A DNA stretch of 64,000 bases from Kappaphycus alvarezii. Its lineage: Eukaryota > Rhodophyta > Florideophyceae > Gigartinales > Solieriaceae. The position numbers were made by a program, and so were the translations under genes. Below the pieces are notes generated by a model. It saw only the letters and a list, made by a program, of their open reading frames with translations. It did no database searches and was not told the origin of the DNA. The stretch covers positions 409,275 to 473,274 of the forward strand of contig NADL03000486.1 of the NCBI GenBank assembly GCA_002205965.3. Reading direction: 5' to 3'. Below, piece by piece: positions 52,167 to 62,024 of the stretch (position 1 is the stretch's first letter; every line of letters starts with the position of its first letter).

Positions 52167-52850
52167 GAGGTATAAACCCGTTAGGTTTCACTTCTCTCTT
52201 ACCTAACGGACGTCTCCGTTCGGGAAAGGGAAGGACCTCGGTAGATTGGTAGAGCGTTAGGTAGGTCTGCGACCAGCGAGGGACCACCGAACGGAATAAC
52301 AAGGGAAACACAAGACAGAGGCTCGCTCACTCTCGGGACGAGCTAACCGTGCCGCGGTTGGGGGAAATACGCGGAGACGGTGACGGCGCGATACAGGCCA
52401 GAGGGGGACTATTAAAACAAGGAATAACCGAGCGGTAAAGGAAAAGGTAAAAGTAAAACAGGGAACTCCAAGGTGGAAGGGTGCTTACCTCTTTACCTGA
52501 CGGGCACCGTAAAGGAGATCAAGTTAAATATCTGTGAAGTCCGTACGGAGTCTGATTGGACCTGGCACTAGACCCAATGGTCCCGTGCATACAGGTGTCA
52601 ATTTCTACTAATTATCATACGCATTACTAAATTATACCCTACTGTACTCTCCACAGTCCTGTAATTACCTTACGGATTCCTCACCCCGGCGCGGTGTACA
52701 CTGCTGTACGCCCTCACCTTTGCCACGTGGTCGCCGAGCGGGTCAACGCGTGAATCGCCAAACAACCGAACGGCCGGGTGATTCTCCCTCGGATCATTAT
52801 AAATTCAGCCATCCCACTCACCGTGCGGTCACTTCTCTCACTATACCACA
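52167..52850 (-). repeat. gypsy-3 3' LTR
   Basis: 684 bases. CCGNNCGG occurs at 52216, 52287, 52428, 52540, 52734, 52766 and 52821, seven in 684 bases. Confidence 0.95.
52798..52804 (+). promoter_or_regulatory. TATA box facing the antisense gene
   Basis: TATAAAT on the plus strand inside the 3' LTR, 247 bases before the ATG at 53051. A CT-rich leader (52905-52975) follows. The core ATTATAAAT is nearly symmetric, so it could serve either strand. Confidence 0.45.
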
Positions 52851-52862
52851 GACCCCCCACCT
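52851..52862 (-). other. gypsy-3 polypurine tract
   Basis: AGGTGGGGGGTC on the minus strand directly before the 3' LTR start (TGTGGTATAG). Confidence 0.75.
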
Positions 52863-53050
52863 TACCTCTGCGCACGTCCGCGGGCGTAAGTCATCCATAC
52901 TCCTTCCTCTCTGTTCTCCTCTCTTTCCGCACGGTCCTCCGTCTCTTCCTCTCTGTTCCTCTGCGCATGCCCTCTCCGCCATCAACATCACTCCCCTTTC
53001 GCAGCCCATTTCAACCTACTGCTCGGAGAAATCGTCGCAACTCTCTCACC

Positions 53051-55128
53051 ATGCCGACTGGACAAGATACGCCGTCTCAACCTCTGACATCTTCCAACCC
53101 AGTTCCTTCCGTTCGGTATGACCCTGAGCAATGGGGACGGAGTGGGGGGACCTGCCGCCGATTCCTCATCAACTCCGTCCGGTGGTCAAGCAGCGCTACA
53201 GTACGCACCCCCGTCCGGAGCTTCAGTTCAAGTCATCACTTCCCGTCGGCCGCCTCCGAGTTTGCCGGTTCTCCCCGGGCAAGAGTTGGACCATCGTGTT
53301 GGTCGTGGGGATTCTTTCCGTGCGGTGCAGGTCCCGATGGGGGTGGACGACTTCATTCGTGGGCATCAAAAGGTACTGGATGCTGAACGGTTCGCTGCCA
53401 TACCACTTGTCCAACCACCGTATCGGAAGAACGTCAAGGGCCGAGAGCAGTCCTGGCAGCAGCACTGGGCTCACATTGGTGTGATTCTGGAAGCACCGCC
53501 CGGACTGGACTCTGCCTGGATCCGCTGCACTGGCGAACTTGGTTATACCGAACGGGTTGTTGCTCTGATTACAAGACATCGCTGCCATACTCATCCGATT
53601 TGTCCATCTCCGGAGTTTGTCTGCTTCGATCAGCCCTACGACCGGTCCATCTTTTGGTTTGCCGATCGGAAGCGCTGGGGTGAGTCGGCCTTTACCGAGC
53701 ATCGAATCCGCACTCGTCAAGGACAACTTCATGCACCAGGCACACCGAACGGAATTTTTCGACGTACCCCTCATCTGCGCGCGAACTTGTACATCACGAC
53801 TCCGAACGGATGGGACGAACTCGAGGCAACCCGCAGCTTGTGCATCCCTACTCCATCCGTTTTTGTGTACTTCTCTCATTGCCTGCTGCGTGAGCCTCAC
53901 CGTTCGGATCGTCGCCTGACGGATATACTTTGGACTGTTGCTTTGTCCGAGTATATCGTGTTCGCCGGCTTGGCCATCCTCGAAGCGGCATACTTCGGTA
54001 TTACTAACTTTGTCCGTTCGGAAGATCCTCGTCTCTACAGTCAAGAAGGTGATGTACCGGGCGGTGACTGTGGTCGTCTCTTTCCAATTCCCGAGCGGTT
54101 GATGCGCGGAATAGAGGCATTCGGCATCGAGAACATCGTGCGCGACTCTGCTTACCGACCGGACTACGCAGTGGCTATCTTCCGTCACTTGCGCTGCATC
54201 CAGTGGCCCGCGTACCCCGGTTTGCGGCTACAACTGGGAAGAAGACTCATTAGTACCGATTCGGGGTTCTGACCATCGCTATCCAACACTTCCTCCTCCG
54301 CCAGAAGTCGGTTACAGTTCTCCCGTTCGTCGCGAGGTCCTGAAGAAGTCCTGGCCCGTGTGGTGGTCGTTACACACCGCCTCCGTCTCCCTTCCGGTAG
54401 AAGTTACTCCAGCGCCTTCCCATCCCTGTCCTTCTGCGAGCAAACCGAGAGGTACCGCGAAGCCATCTACTCCCTTGTCCGGCGCAACGAAGGCACCTCC
54501 TCTCCGTAGCGTTCCCGTTCCTGTTCCCGAACCGGTAGTAGTGGAGCACTTGACAAACGCGAGGTGAGTCTGCAGTGCCCAAGCCGAGGCGCAACGAGCG
54601 GAGAAAAAAAGTTGAAGACGACCGTCCGGTGGTGAAGAGATTCAGAAGTCTGTACAGAAGAATGCGGCTACGGAGCGCGTTGCATCTCCTCGAGCTTTTC
54701 CGTCCGGTAATGCGGTAACTCCCGTAATGGGTGTTCGCATTGCACGTCCTACAACTCCGACCGGTCCTCCTCTACCTGTCACTCCTTGGAAACCAGACTA
54801 CGAAAGCAGTGATTCGTCTGCGGCGGTTTCTCATGATCATCCGGGTGGGGCGTTGATTTCTGATACCACGTTGGTCTCTTCCGAAACGGTGATCCTACTT
54901 CGCGAGATTCAAGCCGTCTGTCGCCACACTCGCCGTCCCGTTCCCGATTCGGTTGATGATGGTCTGCGTTTGTTACTAAGTACCATGATGGATGTGGACC
55001 GTTATCGGGACATCTTAGCTAATTTGCGAACTTCCGTGCGGGTGAGGCCAGAGTTGGGTGAAGATGCGGAGATACCATCCGAAACCGGAATTACCGATAG
55101 GGGTACCAAACGTCGTCGTCACCATTGA
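53051..55128 (+). CDS. antisense gene of gypsy-3, about 690-residue protein of unknown function
   Basis: On the strand opposite to gag-pol. The likely start is the ATG at 53051 in CACCATGCC (MPTGQDTPSQPLTSSNPVPS). After a one-base shift near 53130 a long frame (53118-54272) has protein-like composition: HQKVLDAERFAAIPLVQPPY, WAHIGVILEAPPGLDSAWIR, PEFVCFDQPYDRSIFWFADR, LRANLYITTPNGWDELEATR, LSEYIVFAGLAILEAAYFGI and IPERLMRGIEAFGIENIV. A second shift near 54240 leads to a Pro/Ser-rich linker, a basic stretch KPRRNERRKKVEDDRPVVKR (about 54580-54640) and a C-terminal part (54727-55128) with DTTLVSSETVILLREIQAVC ending GTKRRRHH. No known domain recognised. Basic segments fit a nuclear, nucleic-acid-binding protein, but that is inference. 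The frame shifts are single-base and may be sequence errors. CCGNNCGG sites run through the gene. Confidence 0.6.
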
Positions 55129-56256
55129 TAGTACCGAGCGGTAACTTTGTCGTTGCGAATTAGCCGATCGGTAGTTACTCTCTTTTCTACTTCGTTGTAA
55201 AAGTTACCGACGTTCTGGTTCAAACTGTGTTTTCCCCTTTTCTTCTATTCCGTACGGTGATATCTTGACTTCTACTGCTCAGTTTCCGCCTCTGTCAACG
55301 CCAGTGAGGGGGGGCACCCTCCTCTTTAAAGTGGCAAGAGTTCAGGTCCGTAGCGTTAACCGTTTTAGAATGGGAGCATTTTCTTTTTTCCCAACTTTGC
55401 CGTCTTCTTCACCGTTCGGTAGACTTCATGTCCTTCGGCATAGTACAGTGCGGTGCAGGTACTCCTGGAGGCGTTTCGGTGTTTTCTGGTACAGTAACTG
55501 AACCAATAAACACGCATTATTAGTGGAGTCAGGGGGTTCCTGCACCTTATTGAACCAATCAAAAGTATCCCCGTGCGGTAGGTATAGAATCAACCATTCA
55601 TTTGCCTTCATTCTTGGCATCGCTCGGTCATTCCGCCTCCCGGTCTGTGTTTTCCTTCTTTTTGCACCATCCGTTGTTTTCCCGCGCGGTACTGTACGCA
55701 GGTGGCTAAGAAATAATAAAATTTCATGATACCGTACTGTACTTTTGCGCGGTTTTTCTGCCATCCGTTTTCGGTTTCCACTCTTTGCATTTTGACCGTG
55801 GCCGGTATAAAAAGTCTGTTGCCCACCCTTTGGCTTGTCCAAACTCCGTCCCCTCACGGTTGCCTTTCCTCTTCCTCATCATCCTCCGTTTCCGTCCGGT
55901 TTCTCCCTTCCCCTTGCACCATTTTCCGTTCGGTATACATCATCCTTCGGGAAAATACAGTACACTGCAGAAAGAGTGGTGCCCTCCAGAAAGAGTGTCC
56001 GTTCGGAAAACAGTAAAGTAAACACGTCCCAGAAGGGGCGTACGTTCGGTAAGAGCCGTGCGGAATTCGGGACAACCCAGAAGGGTTGGCCTACATGAGA
56101 TCTGGGACGCAGATCGGTACTTCTCTCTCATCACCGTCCGGAATACCAGCCTTGGGAGGCCATAACCGCCTAGTTGGACTATGTCCGATTTTCGTGAAAC
56201 GGCAAGTGACTCCGGTAACTAATTCTTCCACCACAATAAACTCATTCCCTGGACAG
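55129..56256. other. non-coding spacer between the antisense gene and pol, CCGNNCGG-rich
   Basis: About ten CCGNNCGG sites (for example CCGAGCGG at 55135, then CCGATCGG, CCGTACGG, CCGTTCGG, CCGCGCGG), CT-rich tracts (55850-55925) and repeated AGAAAGAGTG and CCAGAAGGG words at 55970-56090. No gene recognised. Confidence 0.6.
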
Positions 56257-59200
56257 TTAGGCTTGGGCCCGCTTTCGGAGAGGAAAAGAACGTTCGGTTT
56301 TACCCCCCTCCTTAGCTCGACGGCTCCGCCGGCGCCAATACTGACGTATTTGGTTTTCCGGGAGACCGTCAGCGGGTTCAAACGTATCCTCATCCGGGGA
56401 ATATCCGAACCAACGGACTCTGTACTCCATTCCGGTCTGTGTTTCGCGGTGAAACGATCTTGTCCACCACGTATTCCTCGTCCTCGTATCGGAAGGTAAT
56501 AAAGTAGGAGAATGCCGATCGGGAAGAATAGGTACTGTAGAGGACTCACCAGACCCAGGGGTAGGAACTGTAGACGTATCGGATAAACCAGATAAAGGCA
56601 AACGACCGCTCGGAACCTTAGTAACTCGGTCAATACTGACAGGAATAAGGAGACCATCCTGCTCAATGTAGACAACCGAGTCGGTAACTGATTTCACCAC
56701 GTACGGACCAGTAGTACGGGGAAGAAGCTTTTTCCTTCCCTCGTTTAGTCTCGCCTCGTCGGTGTCAACTTCTCCCGTTAACGGATCCTTTTCTGCTCGT
56801 TCGACAGGACGCAGAGCCCGTGGCGGTCGATCAACAAATACAGTATCCCCCGAACGGATAACCGGTCGGAATCTTACTTTCCGATCAAAGTCCTGTTTTG
56901 CTTTTTCCTGCGCGGTAGTCATCTTCAAGTTAGCTTTTTGTAAAGCATACCGAAGTCGGCGCATCGTCGCTCGTTTCAGCTGTACAGGAGTTAGGGTTTC
57001 ATCCGTAGCGGAGTCAGCCACTCGATCAATTGTTCCCGTAACGGTGATACTCGGCGGGTGTCGAGTTAATACCAAATCAAAGGGAGTAGTTCCCGTTACC
57101 CGGTGTACCTGCATATTGTAGGCGTAGGTCAATGGTTGTAAATAAAGATCCCAATCGGTTTGATGTTCTTCCACATAGTGACGAAGGCGCTGTACAATTG
57201 TCTTATTAAACCGTTCGGCTTGCCCATTAGTTTGAGGGTGATAGGCCGTGGTTAAGAAATGGCGGGACCCCAGCATACTGCAAACCGCATCAAAGAACTT
57301 AGCAGTAAACTGTTTCCCGTTATCGGTTAAGACATAAAGAGGGGCGCCATAAGCATAAACCCAATGGTCAAGGAACGCAGCTGCGACAACCGCGGCGGTA
57401 GTAGTTCGTAAAGGGATGCAACGAGTGAGCTTAGAGAACCGATCGGTGATAACCAAAATAAAGACAAAGCCACGAGTAGTCTTCCGTAGCGGTCCGAGCA
57501 AATCCATTGCGACAAATTCGAGGGGGCCACTAGCTGGGAAGAGTTTCATAAACTTCTGAAACTTCCGTACGGTTCCGCGGTTACGAGCACAACTAACACA
57601 ATCCCGGACGGTCATAAACACATCGTTCGCCATTTGTGGCCAGTAATACTCCCGCCGAAGGGAATAGTACATTCTAGTTCCGCCTGGATGACCGGCTAAA
57701 CGGGGATAGTGAGCCATATACAGTAACCGTGCTCGGAGCGACTTAGGAACAACTCGTTGTAAAGCTCCGTCCAATTTGGACTTTCGAACGAGAATACCGT
57801 ATCGGTCGAAGTCGAACTCTGAACCACGTTCACCGACTGCATTGGCCTTCCCTAGGCAGAATTCGTCCTTAGCTTGTTCAGCTAGGAATTCTTCCACCGT
57901 AAACGGGTTTGCAGGTTCATCAACCTCTGCAAGTGCCATTACCTCCGGTAGGCCAATAATTCTATTTTCCCCGAGTTCGGATTCCCAATATGCGACTACA
58001 GCGTCGTGGTAATCAAGCAAACTTTCGCTTCCAGCTTGTTCCGGTTCGGCGTTGCTTTCAACGATGAAACAGGGGACTTCATAGTCGATATCTGTGTCGT
58101 CTTCACCTTCCGTTCGGAGTCTAGATACACCATCAGCCAACTGATGCTTGATACCCGGGCGGTATTCCACATCATATTCATACTCGGCTAACCTCAACCG
58201 CCATCTCGCAAGCCGTCCGGATGCGTCGGCTAGATTCAAAATCCAACGTAGTGCATGGTGATCCGTACGGAGAGTAAACTTGTCGCCATAAAGGTAAGGT
58301 CGTAGAGTTAGAATTGACCAAACAACAGCTAGGCATTCCTTCTCGGTGGTTGAATAATTCTGTTCCGCTTTGGTCAAACTCCTACTCCAATACCCAACAG
58401 GCAGTTTGTCACCGTTCGGTTGTTCTTGTAGGAGTGTGCATCCGACTTGATACTCGCAAGCGTCAGTGTCCAATGTGTATTTATAACCGATGCGGGGTAA
58501 AGCCAGGATAGGTGGTGATACCAACTTCTGTTTCAGCGTCATAAAGGCATCAAATTCTTCATCATCTAGGATACCGAATTCGAACGGACTTCCTTTTCCG
58601 GTCTTCTTGTTCAGCGGCGCGGCTATCTTGGCGAAACCCTTGATAAACCGACGGTAAACGTTGCACATTCCTAAAAACGACCTTAATTCCGTCTGGTTAG
58701 TCGGTGGAAGCGCTCTTTTGATAGCATCGCAATTCCTGTTATCCACGAGGAGTTGACCCGGACGGATGACATGGCCCAGATACGCAACCTCTGCCTCGAA
58801 GAAGGTGCACTTCGCCAAGCGGAGCGTGACACCAGCGGCTCTTAAAAGGCTCAACACTTCTCTAACATGCTGAAAGTGTTCCGAAACGGTCTTAGAATAA
58901 ATGATGACGTCGTCCAAGTAAACAAGGGCATACTGCCACTTAACCCGTGAAAGGATTATATCGACAGCCCTTTGGAACGTCGCGGGAGCATTCTTAAGAC
59001 CGAACGGCATACGGGTAAAGCGAAACAAACCATGATGGCTAGAAAAGGTAGTCTTGTCCCTATCCTCTTCCGGTATCTCGACTTGCCAGTAGCCACTGTT
59101 ACAGTCTAGAGTAGAAAAGACCGTAGCCTCTCCCAGCGAGTCGATACACTCATCCATCCTTGGTATAGGATAGGAATCCCGTACGGTTACAGCATTCAGT

Positions 59201-59934
59201 CTTCTATAATCTATACAAAAACGTAAGGTGCCGTCCTTCTTCGGCGCGAATACGACTGGACTGGCCCATTCCGACTGTGTGGGCTCAATCACTCCGGCGG
59301 ATAACATTCGATCGATCTCTTTCTTCTCGAATTCTCTTGCTTTTGGCCCGGCACGGTACGGTTGTTGATAGATTGGCCTAGCATCTGGCGTGAGCTCAAT
59401 TCGATGCTTAGCTATATCTATCTTTCCGAGACGGCCAGTCCACATTTCGGAGAACTCGTCCAACAAATTGAGGACATCCTTTCTTATTTCTCTTCTTTCA
59501 CACGACCGCGGACACTGATCATGCCAATCTGGTTGCAATCCTTCTTGGCCGATCGGTCTGTCACTCGATGTATAATTACGTTGCGACTGCCAATTTGGTA
59601 CAGTCTTCTCGTCTCTGCTTGAACCGGTCGGTAAAATAGATTCAGAATTAGAGTCCTTACCCCCCTCCTTAAATGAGGTGCCATCCTGGCAGCGGGAAGA
59701 GTGACGGACAAAATCCGAGCGGGTGCAGGTAGAGCGAGACCCACGACTGTATTCTTGGGGAGTTGCAGTCTTACTAGAAAAATTACTCATTAAAACGACG
59801 AACGGCCGGTTCGGGCGGATGTCCATGATCCCATTTGCCATAAGGGCGAGATGTTTGATTAAGGGTTTGGGATGATTCTGGACAAGGCACAAACCACCGG
59901 TCGGACATTGAACACGAATTGAAACATGACTCAT
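56257..59934 (-). CDS. gypsy-3 Pol: RT, RNase H, integrase, chromodomain
   Basis: 1225 codons. RT: SEWASPVVFAPKKDGTLRFC (221-240), FSTLDCNSGYWQ with D277, RMPFGLKNAPATFQR, YLDD at 339-342. RNase H: YTLDTDACEYQVGC (485-499), E532, TDHHALRW (557-564). Integrase zinc-binding part: H742, H749, C779, C782. Integrase core: D811 (MDLLGP), D871 (LTDNGKQFT), E907 (AYHPQTNGQAERFN). A C-terminal chromodomain has its second half in this frame (YRVRWFGYSPDEDTFEPADG, LP) and its first half (YEDEEYVVDKIVSPRNTD, about 56490-56430) in another, so one indel lies inside it. Such chromodomains read histone methyl marks to guide integration. The start codon overlaps the protease stop (ATGA at 59931-59934). All catalytic residues are present. 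Confidence 0.95.
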   Translation of the reverse strand: MSHVSIRVQCPTGGLCLVQNHPKPLIKHLALMANGIMDIRPNRPFVVLMSNFSSKTATPQEYSRGSRSTCTRSDFVRHSSRCQDGTSFKEGGKDSNSESILPTGSSRDEKTVPNWQSQRNYTSSDRPIGQEGLQPDWHDQCPRSCERREIRKDVLNLLDEFSEMWTGRLGKIDIAKHRIELTPDARPIYQQPYRAGPKAREFEKKEIDRMLSAGVIEPTQSEWASPVVFAPKKDGTLRFCIDYRRLNAVTVRDSYPIPRMDECIDSLGEATVFSTLDCNSGYWQVEIPEEDRDKTTFSSHHGLFRFTRMPFGLKNAPATFQRAVDIILSRVKWQYALVYLDDVIIYSKTVSEHFQHVREVLSLLRAAGVTLRLAKCTFFEAEVAYLGHVIRPGQLLVDNRNCDAIKRALPPTNQTELRSFLGMCNVYRRFIKGFAKIAAPLNKKTGKGSPFEFGILDDEEFDAFMTLKQKLVSPPILALPRIGYKYTLDTDACEYQVGCTLLQEQPNGDKLPVGYWSRSLTKAEQNYSTTEKECLAVVWSILTLRPYLYGDKFTLRTDHHALRWILNLADASGRLARWRLRLAEYEYDVEYRPGIKHQLADGVSRLRTEGEDDTDIDYEVPCFIVESNAEPEQAGSESLLDYHDAVVAYWESELGENRIIGLPEVMALAEVDEPANPFTVEEFLAEQAKDEFCLGKANAVGERGSEFDFDRYGILVRKSKLDGALQRVVPKSLRARLLYMAHYPRLAGHPGGTRMYYSLRREYYWPQMANDVFMTVRDCVSCARNRGTVRKFQKFMKLFPASGPLEFVAMDLLGPLRKTTRGFVFILVITDRFSKLTRCIPLRTTTAAVVAAAFLDHWVYAYGAPLYVLTDNGKQFTAKFFDAVCSMLGSRHFLTTAYHPQTNGQAERFNKTIVQRLRHYVEEHQTDWDLYLQPLTYAYNMQVHRVTGTTPFDLVLTRHPPSITVTGTIDRVADSATDETLTPVQLKRATMRRLRYALQKANLKMTTAQEKAKQDFDRKVRFRPVIRSGDTVFVDRPPRALRPVERAEKDPLTGEVDTDEARLNEGRKKLLPRTTGPYVVKSVTDSVVYIEQDGLLIPVSIDRVTKVPSGRLPLSGLSDTSTVPTPGSGESSTVPILPDRHSPTLLPSDTRTRNTWWTRSFHRETQTGMEYRVRWFGYSPDEDTFEPADGLPENQIRQYWRRRSRRAKEGGKTERSFPLRKRAQA

Positions 59935-60590
59935 AGGGGTATTGTTACATGGGAGGCAAGACGAATCTTCCGGGATCGGGACTCAAAGGAAAGGGCTTGG
60001 ATAGACGTAGAACGTTTCGACTTTGTCTCCGTCTTCGGTAACGTTCTGCCAACAATAGTAACTGGTGGTGCATGATGAAATACAACTTTCCGGTCGGATG
60101 GTAAAATAGCGCGTACATGTTGATCAATAAATGTAGTACCCAGAATGCAATCGACGGCTAGATTACCAACCACCAGGAAACGAACACGAGTCTTCAATTC
60201 ACCGATACGGACATTAAGATCAAGAGTACCCAAACATCGGATGGGTTTATTTGAAGCGTCCAATAAAGGGGGTGCGGCAACCGAACGGATAGATGATTTC
60301 CAAGCATCCGGTAGGGTGCGCACATTCACGATATTTGGTCCCGCTCCGGTATCAAGGACAGTCGTTAAAGGAATCATTAACGACGGGTCCCGTCCAACGG
60401 TCATTGATACTTTGTAGTTGCGTTTCTTAAAGAAATAAAGAGAATCACCAGCACTAGAATCATAACGCAGAGAGAAATCAGACGACAGAGAGGAGGTCTT
60501 CCGTTCCGGTGTCCATCGAAGACCTTTAGAATTCCAAATCGGAAACGACGACGCCCCTACGCGTTTCCGGCATCGTTTTCCGACTCGGGG
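59931..60590 (-). CDS. gypsy-3 aspartic protease
   Basis: Open from directly after the gag ORF 2 stop (60591-60593) in the same frame; the first ATG is at 60404. The active site is TTVLDTGAGPNI (DTG), with the flap/C-terminal part FLVVGNLAVDCILGTTFIDQ. It matures Gag and Pol. Since it shares the gag ORF 2 frame and lies beyond a single TAA, expression by stop readthrough is possible. Pol follows with a 4-base ATGA overlap in the -1 frame. Confidence 0.9.
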   Translation of the reverse strand, partial: PRVGKRCRKRVGASSFPIWNSKGLRWTPERKTSSLSSDFSLRYDSSAGDSLYFFKKRNYKVSMTVGRDPSLMIPLTTVLDTGAGPNIVNVRTLPDAWKSSIRSVAAPPLLDASNKPIRCLGTLDLNVRIGELKTRVRFLVVGNLAVDCILGTTFIDQHVRAILPSDRKVVFHHAPPVTIVGRTLPKTETKSKRSTSIQALSFESRSRKIRLASHVTIPL

Positions 60591-62024
60591 TTATCTACTT
60601 GTCCCGGAAGGGAGTGTTTCAGTAATCCCCTCCTCGATAATGTTAACCGAATGCGGCGCACGGGATGGACCAATCTGCGGGGGTACCGCAGCGGAGTTGT
60701 CCTTGTTTGCCATAAAGCGGCGATAGTTTTGGCTACGGATCTGCATCAATTTCGACCGGTCGGTAGCATTCAAGTAAGGACAGACGACGTGGCCGGGATC
60801 CAAACAAAGACGACAGAATGGAGGTTTAGACCTGGACGGAGGGTTACCAGCGCGATTCACAGGAGTACTCACTGTATCGGCCGGCGAGCTTCCTTGAGGG
60901 GACTTCGGCTGCTGCATTGCTGCAGGTGACGATGGTCCGGACGGATAGAAACTCGAGGGCGGCGTTGAATACGTAGTCACGCTGTTACCCGTACGGTCAC
61001 CTTGAGTTAAAGCAAGAACTTCCAAATCTTCAACCCGTTCGGTCACGGTTGAACTGTCTTCTTGCGAAGGACTTTCGATCGTTAACGCCCTTCCCGGTCG
61101 GTCGCGTGGTTGAAATCTTGTCTCTTTCGTTAACGGGTAACTTGTTGCTATATTCGATACCGGTCGGCGAGCTGTACGATACCCTTCTCCCAATGCGTGG
61201 GCATGATTGACTACTGTCTGATAATCCGCATTCGGGTGAGTGGCGAGATACAGCCGCACCTGTTTGCAAGTGGCAGGCAACAAGCCATCTACGAACAACG
61301 ATTTCAACCTCCGATCGGAAAATACAGTACCGCAACGGAGAGCTTTGTTCCACAACATCCGGGAATAGGACTCTTCGGTCATTGAAGAACTTTGCTTAAA
61401 GTTCACAACTTCCGAATAGGCCATCGCGATTACCTCATCGGTTGCATACGTACGGAGTAGAAACTGAACCACTTCTTTGTACGAACGGAGCAACTCATGA
61501 TGGTTTCTATCCATCGCCATCGAACCGCCGGTCATACGAGCTTGCACTAGCACTTCGGCTTGTCCGGTGAGGTAGAATTGGAAACACCACATGGCGGCCT
61601 GCTCCGGTACGGAATTCATGTTACAAGCGTCTTTGAACTTGGCCAAAAAGTTCAAAACCGCGATCGGATCTGATCCAGAGAACATGTGCGGTCTCATCTG
61701 GATGTCTATCTTCTTTCTGTATTTAACGATACTCCTCGACGACCCGTGAGAATCTGCCGAACGGAGTTCCAAACGATAGGTCTTGTAGTTCACTGCCTTC
61801 GTGAACAACTCATTCAACGGACGTAGCGGCTTCAACTTCTTACTAGACCTCTTCTTTTTTCTTACCACGACGGGAGCTATCCGAACCGGACGACGACGAA
61901 CTGGATGAACTCGACGATTCCGAATCGGTACTCGCATCACTTGAATCGTGGGAACTCCGGCGACGGGAACCCTTCTTACTCTTCTTCTTCTTCTTGCGGC
62001 TTCGGCTCTTCTTCCGGCCATCAT
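60591..62024 (-). CDS. gypsy-3 Gag ORF 2: capsid and nucleocapsid
   Basis: 477 codons. A very basic N-terminus (residues 1-70). Capsid-type helices: FSGSDPIAVLNFLAKFKDAC, EQAAMWCFQFYLTGQAEVLV, LLRSYKEVVQFLLRTYATDE, SYSRMLWNKALRCGTVFSDR. One zinc knuckle, CRLCLDPGHVVC (CX2CX4HX2C, shorter than the usual CX4HX4C). The TGA of ORF 1 overlaps the ATG of this ORF (ATGA, 62021-62024). The third frame over about 62020-61860 gives a much more natural Ser/Lys-rich linker (RKKSRSRKKKKKSKKGSRRR then a long Ser run), so ORFs 1 and 2 may once have been one Gag with small indels in A-rich runs. Confidence 0.85.
   Translation of the reverse strand: MMAGRRAEAARRRRRVRRVPVAGVPTIQVMRVPIRNRRVHPVRRRPVRIAPVVVRKKKRSSKKLKPLRPLNELFTKAVNYKTYRLELRSADSHGSSRSIVKYRKKIDIQMRPHMFSGSDPIAVLNFLAKFKDACNMNSVPEQAAMWCFQFYLTGQAEVLVQARMTGGSMAMDRNHHELLRSYKEVVQFLLRTYATDEVIAMAYSEVVNFKQSSSMTEESYSRMLWNKALRCGTVFSDRRLKSLFVDGLLPATCKQVRLYLATHPNADYQTVVNHAHALGEGYRTARRPVSNIATSYPLTKETRFQPRDRPGRALTIESPSQEDSSTVTERVEDLEVLALTQGDRTGNSVTTYSTPPSSFYPSGPSSPAAMQQPKSPQGSSPADTVSTPVNRAGNPPSRSKPPFCRLCLDPGHVVCPYLNATDRSKLMQIRSQNYRRFMANKDNSAAVPPQIGPSRAPHSVNIIEEGITETLPSGTSR

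Noticed and set aside
53223-54188. 321-codon minus-strand ORF opposite the antisense gene
   Set aside because: Composition is unlike a protein and it has no leader or start context; it is the complement of the better-supported plus-strand frame.
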